Shown: in pieces, positions 24,795 through 32,116 of the stretch
How positions within the stretch are numbered: the stretch's first letter is position 1
Layout: each line of letters starts with the position of its first letter
NCBI GenBank assembly: GCA_011391125.1
Contig: JAABRE010000008.1
Span: 1 to 64,000, forward strand
Length of the DNA: 64,000 nucleotides
Direction: 5' to 3'
DNA from: Synechococcales cyanobacterium S06
GTDB lineage: Bacteria; Cyanobacteriota; Cyanobacteriia; Cyanobacteriales; JAABRE01
The notes under the pieces: model-generated
What the model saw: only the letters and a program-made list of their open reading frames with translations
Database searches by the model: none
Told to the model about the DNA's origin: nothing
Made by a program: the position numbers and the translations under genes

Positions 24795-27263
24795 TTAATT
24801 ATCATTTATATTAGGTTCAGCATTAATATTACAGGTGGTATTTTCTAAGGAATAACTATTAATATTTGCTTGATCAAATTTGTTAATTAGTTCCTGAGTT
24901 GAGATAAAATTTGTTTCATTTGGAGATATTTGATTACTATTTTCTGGTACAGTGGGAACACAAAATTCAAATTTGATTAATGATTTATCATCTGTTATTC
25001 CCTTAACTTTTAGGAGAGTATCTGTTTTTATTTCAGTTAATTGCTCTTCATTAATGATCATATTTTCAGTGATTTTAATAACATCTCCTAGTTTTAAGTT
25101 AATTTTTTCATTACAAAAACTTTGTTCAACATCATCGGCAATAAAATCAGGTTCAATTTTATTACTTATGTCCAGATTTTTAATCCACCCGGATTCTCCT
25201 GCTGGAATTTGATTCAAAATTTCACTTTTACTGGTATAACAAATTTTAAATTCTAACCAAGAATTATCATCATTTCTATTAATAACCTGTAACATACTTC
25301 CTTGGGTAACTTCACCAATTCCATCATAATTAGGGGATTTTTCTTGTTGTTCAGAGGGATAAGAATAAAGTAAAATATTCTCCTTAATTTTAATAATTTT
25401 TCCGTTTTCAAAACTAATTTTAGATTTTAAATTTGGCTTCATTAAAGGTTCAAAAATCCAGGCATAGATTAAGTAAATTGAACCTAATATTATAAATATT
25501 GTTAAAATTAAATCGAGACTAACAGCTTGTTTTTTCTTTTTCGGTACTGATAATTGTTTCGTTTTAACTGCTGTTTTAACCGGTTCTACTTTTTCTTGTT
25601 CCTGAGATTCGGATTCAAAAATAAAGGGTGCTTGATCTTCTTGAATGGCTAAATTTTTCACGGAAGATATTAACTCTTCATAATTACAAATAATTTTTTC
25701 ATTAGTAGGTTTGGAAATAACCTGACAATAAACTAAAGCTATGGTAATATTATCGTGCCCATTAGTTTGATTCGCTATTTCTATTAATCTTTTTCCTACT
25801 TCTGATAAGTTCTTTGATTCTGTTAGTATTGGCAAGATTTCTTGTTCCCAATACTGTTCTACTCGATCAAAATCACTTAAACCATCAGAACATAATAAAA
25901 ATACTGAATCTTCGCTGATTAAATAACGTTGTGTCGTCGGATGAAGGGAAATGGAAGGATTCATTCCTAAAGCTTGAATTAATGCGCCAGCACCCGGATA
26001 TAAAAGTGCATCTCGGTAGATGGTATAACCTAAACGCACTTGTCGTGAGGCTAAGTCGTCATCGACGGTGATTTGTTGACAATTCTGTTTGCTAATTCTA
26101 TAGATGCGAGAATCACCAACATGACTGAAATAAATTTCATGGTTGCTGGCGAAACTCATGACTAAGGTTGTTCCCATGCGTTGCCGTTGCTGGAAACGTG
26201 ATTCGCTATTATTGCGGTTGCTAACGATGTCATTAACTGCACAAGTTAATTGTTGCAATATTTCAGAGAAAGTTTCTGGGTTTATTTGTTCTTCTGAGCT
26301 GGCAATTTGGGTCAATTCTGCTTGCAGAAAATCAACGGTCATTTGGGAGGCCACTTCTCCCCCTTCATGGCCACCAATTCCATCACAAACTATGGCAAAA
26401 TTCTTCTCTTTTGGGTCTATTTTTAGATAAGTTCCCGAAGGAGGATAACAATAATCTTCGTTATTATCTCTAGTTTTACCCACATCAGTATAGGTACAAA
26501 TTTGATAGTGATATTCTTGATTTTTACTGATTTCAGCTATTGCTTGATCGAGAATTTCTAATAATTGTTTACTTTCACTAATTTGACGATTAATAATTGC
26601 TTTAGCAATAGTTTCTAATAAATTTTTGATAGTTGAATCGGCTGTTTGTACTAAGGTTGACCAAAAATGTCCTAACAATTTTAAGGGTGTTTTCCCTTTA
26701 TTAACTAAGTGTAATTCTTTCAAGTAAATTAAATTATCTTTCACTCTGACGAGGGAAGGTTCACACAAACTTGAAGCCACTTTTTCATCATAAAGAGGTT
26801 GCCAAAGTGCCGCCATTTGCCATAACCAGTGTAGCTGTTTGATGACTGTTGCTTGTGACCAAACTTCGGTTAATCTTGGCATTTCAGGCAATGGTCGGCT
26901 GATGGTGGTGAAATATTCTAAAAGCCAAATTTGTTGTTCCTCAAGATTGATAAATCCATAGACTTGGGGAATATGCAGACGATGGGTGATTAGTTTTAAA
27001 TAAGGGACAATCTGAGGGGGAATATCTTCGGTTAAGTCGGGGTTTACACCTGGTTTGGTATCAAGAACAAGGCTCGGTTTTTGAATGAGGTAACGTTCAA
27101 GAAGCAGCTCTTCTGTCTGATAAGACTTAATTTCTTCACCTAAAACATAGAGATAATGTCTTACAATTGGTGTACCACATTGATGACAAAATTGATTGTC
27201 ATTAGGGTTAAAAACTAAGCAATTAATATTTGAACATTGAATTGTTTTTGCGATTTCTTCCAT
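24795..27263 (-). CDS. Membrane-anchored PP2C phosphatase with zinc ribbon
   Basis: 822 residues. Cys10, Cys15, Cys26 and Cys29 form an N-terminal zinc ribbon. Residues 35-240 look like a degenerate kinase-type segment with no catalytic motifs. The PP2C domain spans about 255-515 and keeps the metal-binding aspartates: DNNEDYC, CDGIGGHEGGE, SDGLSDF and NGHDNIT. A transmembrane helix (LILTIFIILGSIYLIYAW) follows, and then repeated SH3-like segments. It probably dephosphorylates Ser/Thr proteins in the cytoplasm, with the C-terminal part in the periplasm or lumen. Confidence 0.88.
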   Translation of the reverse strand: MEEIAKTIQCSNINCLVFNPNDNQFCHQCGTPIVRHYLYVLGEEIKSYQTEELLLERYLIQKPSLVLDTKPGVNPDLTEDIPPQIVPYLKLITHRLHIPQVYGFINLEEQQIWLLEYFTTISRPLPEMPRLTEVWSQATVIKQLHWLWQMAALWQPLYDEKVASSLCEPSLVRVKDNLIYLKELHLVNKGKTPLKLLGHFWSTLVQTADSTIKNLLETIAKAIINRQISESKQLLEILDQAIAEISKNQEYHYQICTYTDVGKTRDNNEDYCYPPSGTYLKIDPKEKNFAIVCDGIGGHEGGEVASQMTVDFLQAELTQIASSEEQINPETFSEILQQLTCAVNDIVSNRNNSESRFQQRQRMGTTLVMSFASNHEIYFSHVGDSRIYRISKQNCQQITVDDDLASRQVRLGYTIYRDALLYPGAGALIQALGMNPSISLHPTTQRYLISEDSVFLLCSDGLSDFDRVEQYWEQEILPILTESKNLSEVGKRLIEIANQTNGHDNITIALVYCQVISKPTNEKIICNYEELISSVKNLAIQEDQAPFIFESESQEQEKVEPVKTAVKTKQLSVPKKKKQAVSLDLILTIFIILGSIYLIYAWIFEPLMKPNLKSKISFENGKIIKIKENILLYSYPSEQQEKSPNYDGIGEVTQGSMLQVINRNDDNSWLEFKICYTSKSEILNQIPAGESGWIKNLDISNKIEPDFIADDVEQSFCNEKINLKLGDVIKITENMIINEEQLTEIKTDTLLKVKGITDDKSLIKFEFCVPTVPENSNQISPNETNFISTQELINKFDQANINSYSLENTTCNINAEPNINDN

Positions 27264-27299
27264 GGAAATTATTTATTTACTAGGATTAATCCTACTTTT

Positions 27300-27539
27300 T
27301 TAATCTTGTTTTGATTCTAGTGTTATTTCGGTAAGAATACCACTTTTTTCAATCATTTTTGGGAAAATAATTAAGAAGTATAACCACCAGATTGAAATCA
27401 ATCCACTGACAGCAATTGTTAACCAAATAATTTTTAATAAAAGCCAACTTAGGCTCATAATAATTATACCGGTAAGTAAGATTGACCAAGGTTGACACCA
27501 CCAAGGTTTATATTGCCAAATACTGGGAGATTTTGTCAT
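27300..27539 (-). CDS. DUF6737-like small membrane protein
   Basis: A 79-residue protein with two transmembrane helices. MTKSPSIWQYKPWWCQPWSI at the N-terminus and the two hydrophobic stretches match a small cyanobacterial/plastid family of unknown function. The start codon is preceded by GAA and an array of GATAACT units, with no Shine-Dalgarno site. It is upstream of the PP2C gene by 36 bases. Confidence 0.7.
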   Translation of the reverse strand: MTKSPSIWQYKPWWCQPWSILLTGIIIMSLSWLLLKIIWLTIAVSGLISIWWLYFLIIFPKMIEKSGILTEITLESKQD

Positions 27540-27540
27540 T

Positions 27541-27575
27541 TCAGTTATCAGTTATCAGTTATCAGTTATCAGTTT
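27541..27575. repeat. Heptamer array (GTTATCA)n at a start codon
   Basis: About four to five units. Read toward the DUF6737 gene it is (GATAACT)n-GAA-ATG-ACA, identical at the junction to the array before cobO (50355-50422). Confidence 0.9.
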
Positions 27576-27719
27576 TTCTCCGTCTCAGACTTAGAGGAAA
27601 CCGCAAAAAAACGAATTATTCTCCTTATTTTTTCCTATTTTTTGAGGAGGAAACCGCCAAAACAAATTCCTTGGTCATAATTTTAGCGTTCAAGGGCGAG
27701 TAAATTTCGCCCCAAAGGA

Positions 27720-28076
27720 TTAATATTTTCCCACTGATTCCGGACTTTCTAATCTCGGCAATCCCATGCTATAGTTAAGCACACGAGCGTTTAGATTATA
27801 GCTAATTTCACCTTTTAATAATAATGACCGAATCAAATGTTCTAAGTCTGAACCAATACGACGTAAGTTATATTCTGTCAAATCTTGGCCGCTATTTTGT
27901 TCTACCAAGTTATCAAATTGACGATATACCTGTTGTAAAGCATCTTCAGTCCAGTTAAATTCATTATCAGGATCGATATCTAAAGTTAACACGTTTTCGC
28001 TTTCTACTAATTCACTTTTGGTAATTTCGGCGCTATAAATTCGCACATGACGGGTGGTACATTTAACGAGTATCAT
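27720..28076 (-). CDS. ndhM: NAD(P)H-quinone oxidoreductase subunit M
   Basis: A 118-residue peripheral subunit of the cyanobacterial NDH-1 complex used in respiration and cyclic electron flow. Recognised from MILVKCTTRHVRIYSAEI, LTLDIDPDNEFNWTEDAL and the tail NYSMGLPRLESPESVGKY. It lies 29 bases after the leuD stop on the same strand. Confidence 0.93.
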   Translation of the reverse strand: MILVKCTTRHVRIYSAEITKSELVESENVLTLDIDPDNEFNWTEDALQQVYRQFDNLVEQNSGQDLTEYNLRRIGSDLEHLIRSLLLKGEISYNLNARVLNYSMGLPRLESPESVGKY

Positions 28077-28105
28077 CTAGTTTTTACCTTTTTTTTCTAT
28101 TATTA

Positions 28106-28648
28106 TTATCGAGCTATCATCCCAGTTTGACGAGCATATTCAAAAATACCTCCAGCGTCAATAACTGGTTGGATTTCTCCCAACGGTTGCAGTTGGTATG
28201 TGTTTCCACTTGTATGATTAATTAACTGGTTATTTTCAAAGTCGATGGTCACTTCTTCGCCAGTTTTCAATTTTTCACACAACCGCTCCCCAGATTCCCA
28301 AGGATATAATTCCCCGGTAGCTGAACAATTGCGGAAAAAGATCCGCGCGTAGGATTGAGCGATTACAGCTTCAACGCCGGCCGCTCCCAGGGCGATCGGT
28401 GCGTGTTCACGACTTGATCCACAACCAAAGTTCTCTCCCCCAATAATAATCGGATATTCGGTTTTCAAAGCCCCATCTTGAATAAATTTGCCATAGCGAT
28501 CGGGTAATCCACAGAGGGCATAACTACCTAATTTTTCATATTCATCGGGTTTAGAAGGCACTAAGGTTAAATATTCAGCCGGAATAATTTGATCTGTATC
28601 AATATTGTCATCAACTACAAAAACTTGACCACGAATGACTTTACCCAT
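28106..28648 (-). CDS. leuD: 3-isopropylmalate dehydratase small subunit
   Basis: The small (swivel) subunit that, with LeuC, isomerises isopropylmalate in leucine synthesis; the same enzyme can isomerise citramalate. Key motifs are VVDDNIDTDQIIPAEYL and GGENFGCGSSREHAP. I start at MGKVIRGQVF (28648), giving 180 residues; an eight-codon extension exists. It may also serve the citramalate route encoded by cimA at 43780. Confidence 0.92.
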   Translation of the reverse strand: MGKVIRGQVFVVDDNIDTDQIIPAEYLTLVPSKPDEYEKLGSYALCGLPDRYGKFIQDGALKTEYPIIIGGENFGCGSSREHAPIALGAAGVEAVIAQSYARIFFRNCSATGELYPWESGERLCEKLKTGEEVTIDFENNQLINHTSGNTYQLQPLGEIQPVIDAGGIFEYARQTGMIAR

Positions 28649-28701
28649 ATTTTCACCTATATTTGTTGACAATTTTTAATCTTATCCTATTTTTGCGATC
28701 T

Positions 28702-28731
28702 GGTAGGGGTGAACGGCCCTTCACCCCTACC
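28702..28731. repeat. Palindromic repeat (family B), intergenic
   Basis: GGTAGGGGTGAACGG pairs with its inverse, with one mismatch at the centre. It lies between leuD and the MBL-fold gene. Other copies are at 45400-45427 (intergenic), 54732-54759 and 62386-62413 (both inside genes). Confidence 0.9.
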
Positions 28732-28751
28732 AAATTTTGATAAACTGTATT

Positions 28752-29573
28752 TTATATAAAAATTGTCATGCCTTCTTGGGCAATAAAAGCTTGACTGTGA
28801 ATTGAGGACAATTGCGTTTGTATTTTATCTAAAATTTGATCTTCATAGTCGGGATGATGGGCACTTAGGGCAATTTGTTCCACCTGGGCTATTTTCGCGA
28901 TTTCCACCATTTCCTGCCAATTTTTGGCAATTAAAGGGAGAATTAATAAATGGGCATTTTTCGCTAATTTAATTAAGTTGTCATGATAGCCATGATCATT
29001 ATTTTCCCTTTCCGTTGCATAAACTACCGATTTTCCTTGATAGGTGACTCGATAACCAAGGGAATTATAGTTAGAATTGAGGATTAAGGCTTTAATTGTC
29101 AGATTTCGATAATTATAATTTCTACCAGGGATAATGTCCGTAAAGTCTAATTTAGCACCCATCACCTCGATGGGAACAGGAAAATTTGGACCCTTCATTT
29201 GCTGGTATAAATGTTCTTTCATCGAAATACCGTTTTTAGTTTCTGTGCCGTAAATGTAAAATTTATTACCAGGGATAAATGCTGGTAGAAAAAACGGAAA
29301 ACCTTGAATGCGATCCCAATCAAAATGACTAAAAAAGATATGCGCTTTAACCGGCATTTCTGTTAACATGGCATTGCCTAACTCTCTTAAACCTGTACCA
29401 CCGTCAAAAATTAACCTTTTGTCATTGGCTTTGATTTCCAGACAGGAAGTATTACCACCATAATTGATAGTTGCTTCACCAGGAGTAGCAATTTTATCTT
29501 TGACTCCCCAAAATTTGATTTCAAAGATTGGATGATCGTTTTTTGCCGTGGTTATGATTTCTTTTGGTGGCAT
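28752..29573 (-). CDS. MBL-fold protein with degenerate metal site
   Basis: 273 residues. It follows the family of phosphodiesterase-like MBL proteins: EIKFWGVKDKIATPGEATIN, TSCLEIKAN, FDGGTGLRELG and LSAHHPDYED. In the main metal motif, normally SHTHWDHIQGFPFF, the sequence is SHFDWDRIQGFPFF, so the second and last His are replaced by Asp and Arg. Activity may be altered or lost. It may have become a binding protein. Confidence 0.8.
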   Translation of the reverse strand: MPPKEIITTAKNDHPIFEIKFWGVKDKIATPGEATINYGGNTSCLEIKANDKRLIFDGGTGLRELGNAMLTEMPVKAHIFFSHFDWDRIQGFPFFLPAFIPGNKFYIYGTETKNGISMKEHLYQQMKGPNFPVPIEVMGAKLDFTDIIPGRNYNYRNLTIKALILNSNYNSLGYRVTYQGKSVVYATERENNDHGYHDNLIKLAKNAHLLILPLIAKNWQEMVEIAKIAQVEQIALSAHHPDYEDQILDKIQTQLSSIHSQAFIAQEGMTIFI

Positions 29574-29743
29574 AATTGATAAGGTGTGAGCTAATAATGA
29601 TTGTTAATGGTGAATAATTATCAGGGCTTTTTTTAAGTAGTAAATAAGCTTAAGATTAAGTTTAATACTTGTTACCATAATTGACAACTTATTTGTGTTA
29701 AGATATTTTTTCTCTAGTTATTAATTTTTATTAAGATATTACC

Positions 29744-30163
29744 ATGCAAGTACAGTTTCGCGAATTTGATCCTTTTGATTTATGGATTTGGTTAGATTTT
29801 GAAAATTCCCTAGGCGGAGGTGAACTTCAATACATAGAAGAGGTTTTTAATTCTTGGTTTTATTTAGGTAAATTAGGAGCTTTTAATGCGGAAAATATCC
29901 AAATACAAGAAACCGGAAGCGAGCTAAGTTATTTTGATTATGATCAGAATCGTTTAGAAGAAGCTATGATGGCACCCATGCACAATATGGGTACTTTTGA
30001 AACTCTGGGTAATTGGGGAAGAATTTGGTTTGATTTGGGCACCAGTGATTTAATTTGTCTTGATATTTTGATTAATTCTTTGTTTCAATTAAGTAAGGAA
30101 TATGTAGAGATTAAATCTTTAATTATTGGAGGCAAAAATGAGGATTGGCCCATTGAAGATTAA
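29744..30163 (+). CDS. DUF3531 family protein
   Basis: A 139-residue acidic protein found widely in cyanobacteria and plants. The segments FREFDPFDLWIWLDFEN, MHNMGTFETLGNWGRIWFDL and IGGKNEDWPIED match the family pattern. It has no membrane segment. The function is unknown; plant relatives are chloroplast-located. The gene is monocistronic. Confidence 0.85.
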   Translation: MQVQFREFDPFDLWIWLDFENSLGGGELQYIEEVFNSWFYLGKLGAFNAENIQIQETGSELSYFDYDQNRLEEAMMAPMHNMGTFETLGNWGRIWFDLGTSDLICLDILINSLFQLSKEYVEIKSLIIGGKNEDWPIED

Positions 30164-30226
30164 TTAATAGTTGATAGTTAATAGTGAACATCTTGCTTAC
30201 ATTCCGTAACTAATAGATAATAGATT

Positions 30227-30658
30227 ATGCCTTTTTCTAGTGATACGATTCGTTTTTTGGTGATTGCTGTTATTAAATACGGTGATCAAGTCTTTCTTTC
30301 CCAAGGTTTTGATCCCGTTAAACAGGAAACTTTTTATCGCGCAATGGGAGGAGGTGTGGATTTTGGTGAAAGCAGTTTTGACGCTCTCAAAAGAGAATTT
30401 CAAGAGGAAATAAACGCTGATGTTACTAATATTAAATACCTAGGTTGTTTGGAAAGTATTTTTCAATTTAAGGGTACAACTGGCCATGAAGTTATCCAAG
30501 TTTATCAAGCAGATTTTGCTGATGATAAATTTTACCAGTTAAAGGAGCTTACTTTCTATGAAAAAGATAGGAAAAAAACGGCTCTTTGGGTGAATATTAA
30601 TGAGTTAAAATCAGGTAATTTAAGATTAGTTCCTGAAAATTTCATTCAGTTTTTGTAG
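30227..30658 (+). CDS. Nudix hydrolase
   Basis: 143 residues with a Nudix box spanning GGGVDFGESSFDALKREFQE and the following EINAD: G-x5-E, RE and EE residues are in place. A phosphoanhydride such as a nucleotide sugar or modified nucleotide is the likely substrate class. It stands alone, followed by a palindromic repeat. Confidence 0.88.
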   Translation: MPFSSDTIRFLVIAVIKYGDQVFLSQGFDPVKQETFYRAMGGGVDFGESSFDALKREFQEEINADVTNIKYLGCLESIFQFKGTTGHEVIQVYQADFADDKFYQLKELTFYEKDRKKTALWVNINELKSGNLRLVPENFIQFL

Positions 30659-30671
30659 TTAAATAATTTAA

Positions 30672-30736
30672 GTAGGGTGCGTCAGAGAGAAATTGATTCT
30701 ATAATTTAATTATAATCATTATCTGACGCACCTTAC
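30672..30736. repeat. Hairpin element GTAGGGTGCGTCAGA...
   Basis: GTAGGGTGCGTCAGA is matched by TCTGACGCACCTTAC, giving a 65-bp element with 15-base arms. A related element lies at 56901-56965. It may end the Nudix transcript. Confidence 0.75.
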
Positions 30737-30764
30737 AATTTTACCTTAAAAAAGGAGGTTAAAA

Positions 30765-31379
30765 ATGTTAGCAATTGACGTAGAAAATGTCCTAGATTTT
30801 ACTCCCGAAAATCCGAATCCTGAAACCCGTTATCTTACTAATGATGTGAGTTGGTTACAATATGAAACCTTTTTAAATAAGTTGGGAGACAGTTTAAAAT
30901 TTAGGGTTAAATATTTAGATGGAGTGTTAGAAATTATGTCACCAAGTCGTAATCACGAAAGAATCAAAAAAAGAATTGCTCAATTATTAGAAGTTTATTT
31001 TGAAGAGAAGAACATTTTAACTTATCCTACTGGTTCAATGACTTTAAAAAATCAGGTAAAAAGAGGAGGACTTGAACCAGATGAAAGCTATTGTATTCAT
31101 AGTGATAAGGAATTTCCCGATTTAGCCATTGAAGTGGTTGTCACAAGTGGTGGACTTGACAGGTTAAACATTTACCAAAGATTAGGTGTTAAGGAGGTTT
31201 GGTTTTGGGAAAATGAGGCTATTTCTATTTATTATTTAACCGATAATAACGATTATCAATTAGTAAAAGAAAGTGTCTTATTACCTGAGTTAAATTTAGA
31301 AATATTTTTAGAGTGTTTGTCTCTAAATAATACTTTAGAATCGGTGAAAAAATTTAGAAAATATTTACAGGAAAATTAA
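30765..31379 (+). CDS. Uma2 family protein, tandem copy 1
   Basis: 204 residues. LEIMSPSRNHERIKKRIAQL, then GLEPDESYCIHSDKEFPDLA, then IEVVVTSGGLDRLNIYQRLG and KEVWFWENE define the family. The acidic residue of the active site is Glu (IEVVV). A strong ribosome site, AAGGAGG, precedes the ATG. The next gene is a near-identical duplicate that begins 21 bases after this one's stop. Confidence 0.9.
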   Translation: MLAIDVENVLDFTPENPNPETRYLTNDVSWLQYETFLNKLGDSLKFRVKYLDGVLEIMSPSRNHERIKKRIAQLLEVYFEEKNILTYPTGSMTLKNQVKRGGLEPDESYCIHSDKEFPDLAIEVVVTSGGLDRLNIYQRLGVKEVWFWENEAISIYYLTDNNDYQLVKESVLLPELNLEIFLECLSLNNTLESVKKFRKYLQEN

Positions 31380-31400
31380 CTCTTAAAAAGGAGGTTAAAA

Positions 31401-32048
31401 ATGTTAGCAATTGAAGTAGAAAATTTACTAGATTTTGCTCCCGAAAATCCTGATCGGGAAACCCTTTATCTTACTAATGGTGTGAGTTGGTTACAATATG
31501 AAACCTTTTTAAATAAGTTGGGAGACAGCTTAAAATTTAGGGTTAAATATTTAGATGGAGTGTTAGAAATTATGTCACCAAGTCGCAATCACGAAAGAAT
31601 CAAAAAAAGAATTGCTCAATTATTAGAAGTTTATTTTGAAGAAAATAACATTGTAACTTATCCTACTGGTTCAATGACCTTAAAAAATCAGGTAAAAAGA
31701 GGAGGACTTGAACCGGATGAAAGCTATTGTATTCATAGTGATAAGGAATTTCCCGATTTAGTTATTGACGTGATTGTCATAAGTGCTGGACTTGACAGGT
31801 TAAACATTTACCAAAGATTAGGTGTTAAGGAGGTTTGGTTTTGGGAAAATGAGGCTATTTCTATTTATTATTTAGTTGAAAATAACGATTATCAATTAGT
31901 AAAAGAAAGTGTCTTATTACCTGAGTTAAATTTAGAAATATTTTTAGAGTGTTTGTCTCTAAATAATACTTTAGAATCTGTTAAAAAATTTAGAAAATAT
32001 TTACAGGAAAATACCCCCAACCCCTCTCTATTGGGGAGAGAAGAGTAA
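31401..32048 (+). CDS. Uma2 family protein, tandem copy 2 with extended C-terminus
   Basis: 215 residues, almost identical to copy 1 over 200 positions, including the AAGGAGG site and the N-terminal MLAIEVENLLDF. The active-site region differs: PDLVIDVIVISAG has Asp where copy 1 has Glu, and the Thr-Ser-Gly is Ile-Ser-Ala. A family A palindrome replaces the natural stop (TAA in copy 1), adding TPNPSLLGREE before a new stop. This copy may be diverging. Confidence 0.88.
   Translation: MLAIEVENLLDFAPENPDRETLYLTNGVSWLQYETFLNKLGDSLKFRVKYLDGVLEIMSPSRNHERIKKRIAQLLEVYFEENNIVTYPTGSMTLKNQVKRGGLEPDESYCIHSDKEFPDLVIDVIVISAGLDRLNIYQRLGVKEVWFWENEAISIYYLVENNDYQLVKESVLLPELNLEIFLECLSLNNTLESVKKFRKYLQENTPNPSLLGREE
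32013..32046. repeat. Family A palindrome at the end of Uma2 copy 2
   Basis: ACCCCCAACCCCTCTC and its inverse GGGGAGAG extend the Uma2 frame by 11 codons. The 3' flank repeats part of the gene end (TTACAGGAAA) before the second palindrome. Confidence 0.8.
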
Positions 32049-32067
32049 GATGTCATTACAGGAAAGT

Positions 32068-32106
32068 ACCCTCACCCCCAACCCCTCTCCCCAAGGGAGA
32101 GGGGAG
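32068..32106. repeat. Family A palindrome, intergenic
   Basis: CCCTCACCCCCAACCCCTC followed by GGGAGAGGGGAG, a strong hairpin just before the lytic transglycosylase stop (32117). It is preceded by a short duplication of the Uma2 gene end (CATTACAGGAAA). Confidence 0.85.
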
Positions 32107-32116
32107 TAAAATGTTA

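Noticed and set aside
27482-27703. Two plus-strand frames over the GTTATCA array
   Set aside because: They are created by the repeat and overlap the DUF6737 gene; no ribosome site or homology.
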